From Bradyrhizobium sp. CB1650 (lineage in GTDB: Bacteria; Pseudomonadota; Alphaproteobacteria; Rhizobiales; Xanthobacteraceae): 64,000 bases of DNA. Made by a program: the position numbers and the translations under genes. Numbering within the stretch: position 1 is the first letter of the stretch; every line of letters begins with the position of its first letter. Below, one piece after another: positions 1 through 8,406 of the stretch. The stretch spans positions 5,671,501-5,735,500 of the forward strand of contig NZ_CP121695.1 in assembly GCF_029761915.1 (NCBI RefSeq). The letters run 5' to 3'. The notes beneath the pieces were generated by a model. It was not told the DNA's origin. It did not search any database and saw only the letters and a list, made by a program, of their open reading frames with translations.

Positions 1-898
1 ATTGCCGGTCGTCGAGCAGGAGCACGTCGAGCATATCGCCGAAGCGATAGTGCTCGTAGATCGTGGCGTCCGCGCCGCGTGGGCGGGCCGAGGGCGGGAG
101 TGGCATGTGCTCGTAATAGGCCTGATAGGCTGCCGCACGGATCTTCAGGAACTGCTCGGGATCGCGCACGGTGTAGGAGCGATCGTTGGCATAGTCGTCC
201 ATCACCTCATGGTCATCCCAGACCGAAAGCCAGGGGAAGGCGGCGTGCACGGCTTGCAGGTCGGGATCGCTCTTGTAGAGCGCGTAGCGGTTGCGGAATT
301 CCTCGAGCGTCGTCGGGATTCCGACGCCGTGCTGGCGGACGTGGCGCGATCCCCAGGATTTCTCATAGATGTAGTCGCCGAGATGCACGACCAGGTCGAG
401 ATCGCGCGCGGCCATGTCGCGGTAGGCGGTAAAATAGCCCTGCTCGTATTGCTGGCAGGATGCGAAGGCAAAACGGAAAGGCCGCGCGGGCTTGGCCGGC
501 GCGGTTCGGGTGCGTCCGACCGGGCTAAGCGCCGGACCGGCGCGGAAGCGGTACCAGTAGACGCGATCCGACCGCAGTCCCGTCGCCTCGGCATGCACGG
601 AATGCGCAAGCTCTGCTGTCGTCGACACGACGCCGCGGGAGGCGATGCGCGAGAAGGCCTCGTCCTCAGCGACCTGCCATTCGACATCCACTGGGACGTC
701 CCGCATGCCGCCGCCGCCGAGAGGTTGCGGCGCAAGGCGGGTCCACAAGATGACGCGATCCTGTCGCGGGCATCCGGACGCAATACCGAGTGTGAAAGGA
801 TCCGCGCTGAAAGAGACCGGCGCTCCGCGCACGATCCCGGCTGGCGCAGCTAGGACGGCGCTCAACCCTCCCACGAGAAAGCGGCGGCGAGGAATCAT
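1..898 (-). CDS. phoD: PhoD-type alkaline phosphatase/phosphodiesterase, C-terminus cut by window edge
   Basis: The gene reads leftwards off the window, so only the N-terminal ~299 residues are present. The start is the ATG at 898, which overlaps the ugpQ stop in an ATGA, so translation is probably coupled. The N-terminus has a twin-arginine pattern (PRRRFLVGG) followed by a hydrophobic stretch, as expected for an exported PhoD. The PhoD N-terminal domain is visible (VYWYRFRAG, SPVGRTRTAP), then the metallophosphatase core with FASCQQYEQGYF, HLGDYIYE and WDDHEVMDD, which contains metal ligands. PhoD enzymes hydrolyse phosphomonoesters and diesters in the periplasm. The position behind ugpQ suggests phosphate or glycerol-phosphate scavenging. 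Family is certain; substrate preference is unknown. Confidence 0.9.
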   Translation of the reverse strand, partial: MIPRRRFLVGGLSAVLAAPAGIVRGAPVSFSADPFTLGIASGCPRQDRVILWTRLAPQPLGGGGMRDVPVDVEWQVAEDEAFSRIASRGVVSTTAELAHSVHAEATGLRSDRVYWYRFRAGPALSPVGRTRTAPAKPARPFRFAFASCQQYEQGYFTAYRDMAARDLDLVVHLGDYIYEKSWGSRHVRQHGVGIPTTLEEFRNRYALYKSDPDLQAVHAAFPWLSVWDDHEVMDDYANDRSYTVRDPEQFLKIRAAAYQAYYEHMPLPPSARPRGADATIYEHYRFGDMLDVLLLDDRQ

Positions 899-1656
899 GG
901 ACGCGCCGGCGCGGTTTCGAGCTTGCGCCGAATGCTCACGGCAAGATCGGGCCGGTCGGTGGTGATCTGCCGCACCGGTTGGGCTAGCCAATGGGCGATA
1001 TCCTCCGGCTCGTTGGTTACCCATGCACCGAGACGCTCGGATCCGAGCACCTCGAGGGCCAGCGGAAGCGTGAGGCCTAGAAGCGACTTTTCAATCGCAA
1101 CGATGCACCCGGGAACGGCGGAAAATTGTGCGAGCGCCGAGGAGATGCCACCCATCATCTCCGCAGACCGGCGATCGAGCGAGGCAAGCACCCTCGCCTC
1201 CGGCCATAGCCGGCGCACGGTCTCGATCACGCCAGGAACGAAACAGGTAATGACGGCGCGCCGCTCCAGACCCCGCCGCTTCACCTCGTCGATCAGCCGC
1301 GCCTCGAGGCCCCTATAGGGGTTGCCAAGCGCATCCGTCTTGATCTCGATGTGGAGCTCAAGCGACGTTTCGCCGAACACATCGAGCACGTCGCCGAGGG
1401 TCGGAATGCATTCGTCGCCCGCATCGCGAAGACGCGTCGCCGTCAATCGCCTCAGGCTGCGCTCACCGACCGGGCCGCTATCGAACGTGGTGCGGTCGAG
1501 CAGCGGGTCATGGATCACGACGAGTTCGCCATCCGCGCTCTGATGGACGTCGAACTCGACCGCATCGACACCTTCCTTGCACAGGTTGCGGAAGCCCGTA
1601 AGGCTGTTCTCCGGCCAAAGATTGCGCGCGCCGCGATGTCCGGCGATGAAGACCAT
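895..1656 (-). CDS. ugpQ: Glycerophosphodiester phosphodiesterase (UgpQ type)
   Basis: The 253-residue product hydrolyses glycerophosphodiesters to sn-glycerol-3-phosphate and an alcohol. The GDPD signature is at the N-terminus: HRGARN (residues 7-12), PEN, then EFDVHQSADG and VIHDP near residue 50, giving both catalytic histidines and the metal-binding Glu/Asp. There is no signal peptide, so it is cytoplasmic like E. coli UgpQ. It lies 9 bp downstream of ugpE and shares an ATGA overlap with phoD. In classical operons the order is ugpB-A-E-C-Q; here ugpC is absent between ugpE and ugpQ. Confidence 0.93.
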   Translation of the reverse strand: MVFIAGHRGARNLWPENSLTGFRNLCKEGVDAVEFDVHQSADGELVVIHDPLLDRTTFDSGPVGERSLRRLTATRLRDAGDECIPTLGDVLDVFGETSLELHIEIKTDALGNPYRGLEARLIDEVKRRGLERRAVITCFVPGVIETVRRLWPEARVLASLDRRSAEMMGGISSALAQFSAVPGCIVAIEKSLLGLTLPLALEVLGSERLGAWVTNEPEDIAHWLAQPVRQITTDRPDLAVSIRRKLETAPARP

Positions 1657-1665
1657 GATCGATCC

Positions 1666-2586
1666 CTACTTGCTGCTGTCGATAAGACCCTTGATGAACC
1701 AGCGCTGCAACAAGAGGACCACCAGCGCCGGCGGCAGCATGGTCAGAAGCGCGCCGTTCATGGCGATATTCCAGGCCGGCTCGCTGTCGGAGCGCGGAAT
1801 CAGGGTCTTCAACGCGATGACGGCCGTCGCCATGTCCTTGTCAGTCGTGAATAGCAGTGGCCAGAGATACTGATTCCAGCCGAACAGAAACAGGATGATG
1901 GCGAGCGCCACCATGTTGGGAACAGAGAGCGGCAGCAGGATGCTCCAGAAGAAATGCAGCGGCGACGCACCGTCGAGCCTCGCCGCCTCGCAAAGCTCGT
2001 CCGGTACCGTCAGGAAGAATTGGCGGAACAGGAAGGTGGCAGTGGCCGAGGCGATCAGCGGCAGGATCAGCCCGGGATAGGTGTTGACCATATTCCATTC
2101 GAGCGTGATCGCGATCTCGTGGCCGCTGATCCAGCGCCAAACATCGGCCAGGTGCAAAGCGTCTGCGAGCCATTGCAACGGCAGTGCTGCGTTGGCCACC
2201 GCCTCGAAGGTCGGCACGATACGCACCTCGATCGGCAGCATCAGCGAGACGAAGATCAGCCAGAACGCCAGCATCCGAAAGCGGAACCGGAAGTAGGTGA
2301 TGGCGAAGGCCGAGAGCAGCGATACCGCGATCTTGCCGGCGGTGATGCCGAGCGCCACCACGATCGAATTGGTGAAGGTGCGGCTGAAATTGCCGTTGCT
2401 CCAGGCGAGTTGCAGGTTAGCGAAGAAATGGTCACCAGGGAGCCATGGCAGCGGCACCTTCTGCACCTCCGCTACCGTGAGCGAACCGGCCACGAAGGCG
2501 AAATAGAGCGGCACGGATACGGCAAGCGCGCCGGCGATCAGGATCGCGTGACAGGCCATGCTAAGGATGGGCGCGCGCTCAACCAT
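1666..2586 (-). CDS. ugpE: sn-glycerol-3-phosphate ABC transporter permease UgpE
   Basis: This is a 306-residue inner-membrane permease of the MalG/UgpE branch with about six hydrophobic segments. The cytoplasmic EAA loop that contacts the ATPase is at about residue 200 (EAARLDGASP followed by LLP). It matches UgpE in length and in the IPRSDSEPAWNIAM segment near the C-terminus. It follows ugpA by 4 bp and precedes ugpQ by 9 bp. It should pair with UgpA to form the membrane channel. No ATPase gene follows it, so energising must come from an ATPase encoded elsewhere. Confidence 0.92.
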   Translation of the reverse strand: MVERAPILSMACHAILIAGALAVSVPLYFAFVAGSLTVAEVQKVPLPWLPGDHFFANLQLAWSNGNFSRTFTNSIVVALGITAGKIAVSLLSAFAITYFRFRFRMLAFWLIFVSLMLPIEVRIVPTFEAVANAALPLQWLADALHLADVWRWISGHEIAITLEWNMVNTYPGLILPLIASATATFLFRQFFLTVPDELCEAARLDGASPLHFFWSILLPLSVPNMVALAIILFLFGWNQYLWPLLFTTDKDMATAVIALKTLIPRSDSEPAWNIAMNGALLTMLPPALVVLLLQRWFIKGLIDSSK

Positions 2587-2590
2587 GCGG

Positions 2591-3631
2591 TCAGACCCCG
2601 TAATTGACCTTGCGGTCGAAGTAGCGGAATTGCAGCAGCGTGCAAATCAGCGCGAAACTCATCAACAGAACCGACTGCGCGGCCGACGAGCCGAGGTCGA
2701 GATTGACGAAGCCGTCGACGAAGACCTTATAGACGAGGATGTTGGTCGCGCCCGCTGGGCCGCCTTTGGTGACCGCGTCGATGATCGCAAAGGTTTCAAA
2801 GAAGCCGTAGATGAAGTTCATTACGGTGAGAAAGAAGATGGTGGGTCCAAGCATCGGCAACGCGATCGAGACGAAGCGCCGGATCGGACCGGCTCCATCG
2901 ACTGCGGCTGCCTCCATCAGTGACACGGGCACCGCAAGCAAACCTACGACCAGGAAGATATAGTCGTAACAGATGTGCTTCCATGACGCAGCCAGCGTCA
3001 CCAGGATCAGCGCATCGGTCGGGTTGAGGTTGGGGTCCCAGGCGATGCCGAAGCTGTGCAGTATCTGCGCCAGCGGACCGACCGCCGGGTTGAACAGGAA
3101 AGCCCAGAGAATGCCGGCGATCGCAGGCGCAATGGCGTACGGCAACAGGATGATCGTGCGGTAGATCGAGCGGGCGCGGACAATCCGGTCGCTGGCAAAG
3201 GCGAGCACCAGGGCAGCCCCCAAGGTGAGTATGTTCTGCGCCACCGTGAACCAGAACGTCACTACGATCGACTGGCGGTACTCGCCGCTGGTAAACAACG
3301 TCTTGAAATTGTCGAACCACACGAACTGGACGGTGGTCCCGAAGGGATCGCTCAGCAGAACCGACTGCACCAGCGCGCGCAGCGACGGGATGAAGAAGAA
3401 GAACAGCAGGATCAGCAATTGCGGCAGCAACAGCAGCGTCGGCAGGCCGGGACCGTCGCCGAAATTGGCCCGCTTCAGCCCCGCTTCCTGCTCGCGTCGC
3501 CTGGCTCTCTTCGACGTTCGGGTTCCGCGGGCAACCATGCCCGTCCCGGCCTTGGACCTGCCGCGCCCGTGCCCCCGCTGAAGCACGGGGGCACGCACGT
3601 CACGCCATGGGATGGACAGGCGCAACGTCAT
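2591..3631 (-). CDS. ugpA: sn-glycerol-3-phosphate ABC transporter permease UgpA
   Basis: This is a MalF/UgpA-type inner-membrane permease. The first ~60 residues are polar and very basic, then six membrane segments follow. Family marks are LLPYAIAPAIAG, the EAA loop EAAAVDGAGPIRRF near residue 241, GGPAGATNILVYK and the closing FRYFDRKVNYGV. The start at 3631 overlaps the ugpB stop (ATGA), but an internal ATG at 3538 would give a protein closer to the usual UgpA length of about 295 residues. Neither start has a strong ribosome binding site, so the basic extension may not be translated. Confidence 0.9.
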   Translation of the reverse strand: MTLRLSIPWRDVRAPVLQRGHGRGRSKAGTGMVARGTRTSKRARRREQEAGLKRANFGDGPGLPTLLLLPQLLILLFFFFIPSLRALVQSVLLSDPFGTTVQFVWFDNFKTLFTSGEYRQSIVVTFWFTVAQNILTLGAALVLAFASDRIVRARSIYRTIILLPYAIAPAIAGILWAFLFNPAVGPLAQILHSFGIAWDPNLNPTDALILVTLAASWKHICYDYIFLVVGLLAVPVSLMEAAAVDGAGPIRRFVSIALPMLGPTIFFLTVMNFIYGFFETFAIIDAVTKGGPAGATNILVYKVFVDGFVNLDLGSSAAQSVLLMSFALICTLLQFRYFDRKVNYGV

Positions 3632-4959
3632 GGACGCTCGGTTTCCGGAGTCTTCCCGGCATTGAGCTTTTCGAACTGCCGCAATATCTCGTTGCCGCGC
3701 TTGACCGCGTCATCCATTGCCTGCTGCGGCTGTTTCTGACCGGAAAATACCGCCTCCACCTCCTGGCGCTGGGCCAGCATGGTCTGCACGAAATTGCCGA
3801 AGCGGAAGCCGCGCGAATTCTCATTCGGCGTGCCACGTGAGAGCTGAAGCACGGCAATCTCTCTGGTCGGGTGATCCTTGTAGTAGCCGCGCTCTCGCGC
3901 CAGCGCGTAGGCGCGATTCGTCGCGGGAACGTAGCCGGTTGCACCATGCCACCACACCTGCGTCTCCGGCTGGGCGACAAAGTTCAGGAAAGCCGCGACC
4001 GCCTCGTATCGCTCGGGCGTATGGCCCTTCAACACCCAAATGGCGCCGCCGCCGATGGTGCTATTGAGCGGCGGACTGATATCGCTCTCGTGCGGCAGGA
4101 AGGTGGCGCTCCAGTTGATGGTCGCGTTGCGCTCGATGTTGCCATGCGACGCGGTCGAATTGACGAAGGTCGAACAGCGCCCCGACGTGAACAACTGCTC
4201 CGGGCTGAAACCCTGGCCCGCTATCTGCATCACGCCGTCATCGAGCCACTTCTTCAGCCGCGCAACCTGCGAGACCACCTTCGTCTTGTTGTAGACGAAC
4301 TCGGTGCCGAGCCCGTCAAATCCGTTGGCGAGCGTACCATAGGGCTGGTTGTTGATCGCGCTGTAGTTCTCCAGGAGGCTCCAGTAAAAATCGCCGGGCA
4401 GCACCGTGCCGCACTCGCTGATTCCCTTGGCCTTGATGGTGTAAAGCTGTTTCTCCAGCTCCTGCCAGGTGTCGGCGGGCTTGTCGAAGCCGGCTTTCAC
4501 GAAGTGATCCTTGTTGTACCAGAAGATCGGTGTCGACGAGTTGAACGGCATTGCCGACATCCGCCCGTTGTAGCTCCAGAAGCTCGCCACGGGCTTGATG
4601 AAGTCCGAAAAGTCGATCTTATAGCCCTTCTGCTCTACCAGATCCTGCACGGGCACGATCGCCCCCGAGAGCAGCATGGTCATGTAACCGCGTTCGGCAA
4701 TCTGCACCATTTCCGGCGGCCGCTTCGCACGGTAAGCCGCGATCACGCCGTTGGTCACCTCATCGTAGTTGCCCTTGGCCACTGCGACGACCGTGTACTG
4801 CTCCTGCGACTTGTTGAACTTGTCCACCAGCTCGTTGAGCCGGTCGGCCAGCACGCCGCTCATGGCGTGCCACCACTGCACCTCGACCCGCGCCTGCGCC
4901 GGACTAGCCAATGCCAAAGCGCCGAACAAGGCCGCAATGAGTGCGACTTTCTTATTCAT
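3628..4959 (-). CDS. ugpB: sn-glycerol-3-phosphate-binding periplasmic protein UgpB
   Basis: The 443-residue family 1 extracellular solute-binding protein delivers glycerol-3-phosphate or glycerophosphodiesters to UgpA/UgpE. The ATG at 4959 was chosen because it starts a typical Sec signal (MNKKVALIAALFGALALA, cleavage after SPAQA) and has GGGAGGG just upstream; an in-frame upstream ATG at 5016 would put polar residues before the signal. UgpB-like features are QWWHAMSG at the mature N-terminus, FNSSTPIFWYNKD and WHGATGYVP near the C-terminus. It lies 144 bp after glpD, which places uptake and oxidation of glycerol-3-phosphate side by side. Confidence 0.92.
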   Translation of the reverse strand: MNKKVALIAALFGALALASPAQARVEVQWWHAMSGVLADRLNELVDKFNKSQEQYTVVAVAKGNYDEVTNGVIAAYRAKRPPEMVQIAERGYMTMLLSGAIVPVQDLVEQKGYKIDFSDFIKPVASFWSYNGRMSAMPFNSSTPIFWYNKDHFVKAGFDKPADTWQELEKQLYTIKAKGISECGTVLPGDFYWSLLENYSAINNQPYGTLANGFDGLGTEFVYNKTKVVSQVARLKKWLDDGVMQIAGQGFSPEQLFTSGRCSTFVNSTASHGNIERNATINWSATFLPHESDISPPLNSTIGGGAIWVLKGHTPERYEAVAAFLNFVAQPETQVWWHGATGYVPATNRAYALARERGYYKDHPTREIAVLQLSRGTPNENSRGFRFGNFVQTMLAQRQEVEAVFSGQKQPQQAMDDAVKRGNEILRQFEKLNAGKTPETERP

Positions 4960-5038
4960 GGGCAGCCCTCCCGTTGCCGGGCGGGACGCCCGGCTCGACA
5001 TTTGTATTTCTATCATGACATATGTGTCGGGATGATGA

Positions 5039-5059
5039 AAGAGGCCCGAACCGCCTCTT
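5039..5059 (-). terminator. Small hairpin between glpD and ugpB
   Basis: Read on the minus strand, AAGAGGC pairs with GCCTCTT across a 7-base loop and is followed by only a short T stretch. It lies 45 bp after the glpD stop and 80 bp before ugpB. It could be a weak terminator or an mRNA-processing element separating the two parts of the long gene run. The rest of the 144-bp gap contains an 8-bp palindrome, ACATATGT, at 5018-5025 that could be part of a promoter or operator. Confidence 0.35.
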
Positions 5060-5103
5060 GCGGGCGATGCGCGAACACTTGCATGTCACGCGCGTCGCTG
5101 GCC

Positions 5104-6612
5104 TCAGACCGTACGCGCGAAAGCGTCCCGTTGCGTCTCCGTCAGATGCAGGCCATGCTTGGTACGCCGGTCCAGGAAGTCCTCAGGCTCCCTGGCCCAT
5201 TCCTTCTCGCGCAGGAACGCCGCCTCGCGCTCATAGAAGTTTCCGCCGAAATGGCACCCGAGATCGGCGGAAACGCGCGCCGTACCGAGCAGCTCGCGTG
5301 CACGCGTGCCATAGAGGCGCGCATAGTGATGGACCAGCTTGCGCGGAAGATCGGGATATTCGCGCGCCAGCTCGACGACGAAAGCATCGAAATTGCCGAA
5401 GATGTCGCCGCCCGGCAGCGGCTGGCCCGCAGTCCAGGCCGGCGACATCTTCGGAAACCATGGCTCCAACCGTTGCAATGCGTGTTCTGCGAGGCGGCGG
5501 TAGGTCGTGATCTTGCCGCCAAAGATCGAGAGCAGCGGCGGCACGCCCCGCGCGCCATGAACCTCGAACACATAGTCGCGCGTCACGGCGGACGGATTCT
5601 CGGCATTGTCGTCGTAAAGCGGCCGGACGCCGGAAAATGCATGAACGATCTCCCGCTCATCCGGGGGAGCACGGAAGTAGCGGCGCAGCACCCCGAGCAG
5701 GTACGCAATCTCGCCCTCGTCGATCGCGACGTCTTCCGCTCGGCCATCATAGGAAATGTCCGTCGTGCCGATCAGCGCCAGATCGCCCTCGTACGGGTTG
5801 ACGAAGATGACGCGTCGGTCCTCGTTCTGCAGCAGATAGGCTTGCGACCCGCTCCAGAATTTTGGCACCACCACGTGACTGCCCTTGACCAGCCGCACAC
5901 TATGCGACGAGTTCAATCCGGCGACACCTCGAACGATGTCCTGAACCCAGGGCCCCGCCGCGTTGACCAGAACCCGCGCGCGAACGATCTGCGCGTCGCC
6001 GTTCCCTCCCTGCATCTCCAGACACCATACGTCCGCTTCCCGGCGTGCGCCCAGTGCGCGGGTGCGCGGCAGGATGACCGCGCCGTTGCGTGCGGCATCG
6101 ACGAGGTTGATGATCACGAGCCGCGCATCGTCCACCCAGCAATCCGAGTATTCGAAGCCGCGGCGGAATTCGGCGCGCAGCGGCGCGCCCTCGGGCGCAT
6201 GCGTTAGATCAAGGCCGCGGCTCGATGGCAGGCGCTTGCGACCGCCCAGATGATCATAGAGAAACAGGCCGGTGCGAACGAGCCAGGCCGGTCGTTGTTC
6301 CGGGGAATGCGGCAGCACGAAACGCATCGGCCAGATGATATGCGGCGCGGACGCGAGCAGCACCTCGCGCTCGATCAAGGCCTCGCGCACCAGACGAAAC
6401 TCGTAATATTCGAGATAGCGAAGCCCGCCATGGACGAGCTTGCCGGAGCGCGATGACGTTCCTTCGGCAAAGTCGCCCTTCTCGCACAAGAGGACCTTCA
6501 GGCCGCGCCCGGCCGCATCACGGGCAATACCAGCGCCGTTGATGCCACCGCCGATGATGGCAATATCGACCAGCCCGTGGTCCCTGCCCGTGCAGGGCGC
6601 AGTTCCCGTCAT
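5104..6612 (-). CDS. glpD: FAD-dependent glycerol-3-phosphate dehydrogenase (GlpD family; possibly EryB-like)
   Basis: The 502-residue GlpD/EryB family flavoprotein oxidises sn-glycerol-3-phosphate to dihydroxyacetone phosphate and passes electrons to quinone at the membrane. The FAD-binding motif GGGINGAGIARDAAGRG is at the N-terminus, followed by TSSRSGKLVHGGLRYLE and later GVRPLYDD and FGGKITTYR. The C-terminal DAO_C domain is present. The start is ambiguous: GTG at 6615 or ATG at 6612, the latter overlapping the aldolase stop (TGATG). Next to ugpBAE/ugpQ, a glycerol-3-phosphate role is natural. The neighbouring kinase and SorC regulator also recall erythritol loci, where the GlpD homologue EryB acts on erythritol phosphate, so the true substrate is not fixed by sequence. 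Confidence 0.87.
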   Translation of the reverse strand: MTGTAPCTGRDHGLVDIAIIGGGINGAGIARDAAGRGLKVLLCEKGDFAEGTSSRSGKLVHGGLRYLEYYEFRLVREALIEREVLLASAPHIIWPMRFVLPHSPEQRPAWLVRTGLFLYDHLGGRKRLPSSRGLDLTHAPEGAPLRAEFRRGFEYSDCWVDDARLVIINLVDAARNGAVILPRTRALGARREADVWCLEMQGGNGDAQIVRARVLVNAAGPWVQDIVRGVAGLNSSHSVRLVKGSHVVVPKFWSGSQAYLLQNEDRRVIFVNPYEGDLALIGTTDISYDGRAEDVAIDEGEIAYLLGVLRRYFRAPPDEREIVHAFSGVRPLYDDNAENPSAVTRDYVFEVHGARGVPPLLSIFGGKITTYRRLAEHALQRLEPWFPKMSPAWTAGQPLPGGDIFGNFDAFVVELAREYPDLPRKLVHHYARLYGTRARELLGTARVSADLGCHFGGNFYEREAAFLREKEWAREPEDFLDRRTKHGLHLTETQRDAFARTV

Positions 6613-7346
6613 CACGTCCTGCTGCGTTTCTTCTCAATCCGCCTGCCGGCTGCGGCCTTCGCGGTGGAGCGCGCTTTCACGGGCCTGGCCTTTGGCGGCT
6701 GCAGTCCGTAGGTCGAGAACCCTCTCGCCGTTTCGGCAATCTCTGTTTCGGTGAGGATATGCGGCGCGCCGAGCGCGAGCGAGAGATAATACTGACGCGC
6801 GATGGTCTCCAGCTCGACGGCAAGCCACATCGCCTTGTCGAGATTGGCGCCGACCGCGATCATACCGTGATTGGCGAGCAGGCAACCGTTGCGGCCTTCG
6901 AGCGCCGCCAGCGCGAGCTCCGACAATTTTGCCGTGCCGTAACGTGCATAACCGGCGCAGCGGATGTCGTGGCCGCCGAACGCCGCCATCATGTAGTGAC
7001 AGGCCGGAATCGGCTTGCGCGCGATCGCGAGCACAGTGGCGTAGGTCGAATGGGTGTGAACGACGCTGCCGACGTCCGGCCGGCCCCGCATGATGTCGAG
7101 GTGGAAGCGCCATTCGGTCGACGGCTGCAACGGCCCCTGCCACGAACCGTATTCCCCTTCGAGCGGCATCGCGGCGATCATCTCGGGTTTCATCGCGTCG
7201 TAAGGCGTGGCCGACGGCGTGATCAGCATCCTGTCCTTGTAACGCGCGGAGATGTTCCCCGATGTCCCCTGGTTCAGACCCGACGCGTTCATCCATCGAC
7301 ATTTGGCAATGATCGCCTCGCGCAATTGCCGCTCTTCACGGGTCAT
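6612..7346 (-). CDS. Class II aldolase, L-fuculose-phosphate aldolase type
   Basis: The 244-residue zinc-dependent class II aldolase/epimerase would cleave a keto-sugar 1-phosphate to DHAP and an aldehyde. The fold's metal ligands are visible: Glu in PSTEWRFH, the pair in VVHTHSTYA and the third His in LLANHGMIAVG. GNISAR near the N-terminus is the phosphate-binding loop. A basic, Lys/Arg/Ala-rich tail of about 25 residues is added at the C-terminus, beyond the usual FucA length of about 215. It sits 19 bp downstream of the 2-hydroxyacid dehydrogenase and overlaps glpD. Together with the kinase upstream it suggests a phosphorylated pentose or polyol intermediate, but the substrate is unknown. 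Confidence 0.85.
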   Translation of the reverse strand: MTREERQLREAIIAKCRWMNASGLNQGTSGNISARYKDRMLITPSATPYDAMKPEMIAAMPLEGEYGSWQGPLQPSTEWRFHLDIMRGRPDVGSVVHTHSTYATVLAIARKPIPACHYMMAAFGGHDIRCAGYARYGTAKLSELALAALEGRNGCLLANHGMIAVGANLDKAMWLAVELETIARQYYLSLALGAPHILTETEIAETARGFSTYGLQPPKARPVKARSTAKAAAGRRIEKKRSRT

Positions 7347-7365
7347 CTCAAATCACCTTTCGTCT

Positions 7366-8406
7366 TCAGCACGGATTGAGCGGCGGCTCGCCGGCGAGAT
7401 ACCGGCGAACCTCCTCCGCCGCCTGGTCGGCGGCAATGGTGACGGTACGCAACGATGCGCCGGCGATGTGCGGCGTCAGCGTGACGTTCGGCAACTGCAG
7501 CAGCGGCCAGTCTGGCGGCACTGGCTCGACCGCAAAAGTATCCAGCATGGCGCCCGCAAGCCGACCCGAGGACAACGCGTCATAGAGCGCCTTGTAGTCG
7601 ACCAGGGGGCCACGGGCGGTATTGATCAGGAATGCATCAGGCTTGACCTGCGCAAGCGCATCTCGATCGATGAAGCCGGTAGTCTCGCTGGTCACCCGCG
7701 CATGAAGGCTGATCACGTCGGCACGCGCGAGCAGGTCGGCGAGCCCGACGTGTTCGACGCCGTCATTGCGGTCCTGCGCGCTGAGCTGGACGTAGGGGTC
7801 GGCCACCAGGATCCTGCAGCCAAACGCCTTGAGCAGCCTCACGACGCGGCTGCCGATGGCGCCATAGCCGACGATGCCGACAGTCATCTCGCCGAGCTCG
7901 CGACCGGTACGGTCGGCCCGGTAGAGATCGCCACGCCATTCGCCGGCGCGCAAAGATTCATGTCCGCTGCGGATCAGCCGCGTCTCGACCAGAATGGCGC
8001 CGATGGTAAATTCGGCGACCGCACTGGCATTACGGCCAGGGGTGTTGACGACAATGACCCCGTGATCGCGCGCGGCCTGCATGTCGACATTGACCGGACC
8101 GCCGCGCGACACTGCGATGAATTTCAGGTTCGGCAACCGTTCCAGCATCGATCGCGAAATGGGCGCAAGGTGTGTCACCAGCAGCGACGCATCGCCGATG
8201 AAATCCGCAACTTCGTCCGGATCTCCCATGAACTCCTTCAGACCATCGACCTTAGTACCGGCATAGCCGTGCTCCATCGGTTCATCCGGCCAGGGCTGTT
8301 CCAGAATGCGGATCTCGACGCCGTTGCCACAGGCTGCGGTGATTCGTTCGGCGAACACCGACGGCAGCATGAAACGGTCACCGACGATGGCGATTGCCTT
8401 AGACAT
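7366..8406 (-). CDS. D-isomer-specific 2-hydroxyacid dehydrogenase family protein
   Basis: The 346-residue NAD(P)-dependent oxidoreductase belongs to the PGDH/GyaR superfamily. The Rossmann motif is VGIVGYGAIGSRVVR. The catalytic set is visible: Arg in VSRGGPVNVD, the NTARGPLVD loop, Glu in FAVEP and His in TPHIAGAS. The start is the ATG at 8406 (MSKAIAIVG), which overlaps the end of the FGGY kinase by 8 bp. It acts in the cytosol, probably on a sugar-acid or keto-acid intermediate of the same pathway as the kinase and aldolase. The exact reaction cannot be read from the sequence. Confidence 0.88.
   Translation of the reverse strand: MSKAIAIVGDRFMLPSVFAERITAACGNGVEIRILEQPWPDEPMEHGYAGTKVDGLKEFMGDPDEVADFIGDASLLVTHLAPISRSMLERLPNLKFIAVSRGGPVNVDMQAARDHGVIVVNTPGRNASAVAEFTIGAILVETRLIRSGHESLRAGEWRGDLYRADRTGRELGEMTVGIVGYGAIGSRVVRLLKAFGCRILVADPYVQLSAQDRNDGVEHVGLADLLARADVISLHARVTSETTGFIDRDALAQVKPDAFLINTARGPLVDYKALYDALSSGRLAGAMLDTFAVEPVPPDWPLLQLPNVTLTPHIAGASLRTVTIAADQAAEEVRRYLAGEPPLNPC

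Noticed and set aside
5011..5027. Possible Pho box upstream of ugpB
   Set aside because: Only one ATGTCAT half-site is present, without a second copy at the required 11-bp spacing.
3871..6207. A 778-codon open frame on the plus strand opposite ugpB and glpD
   Set aside because: It runs antisense to two well-recognised genes, has low-complexity Arg/Ala/His-rich content and matches no family; such frames arise from high GC.
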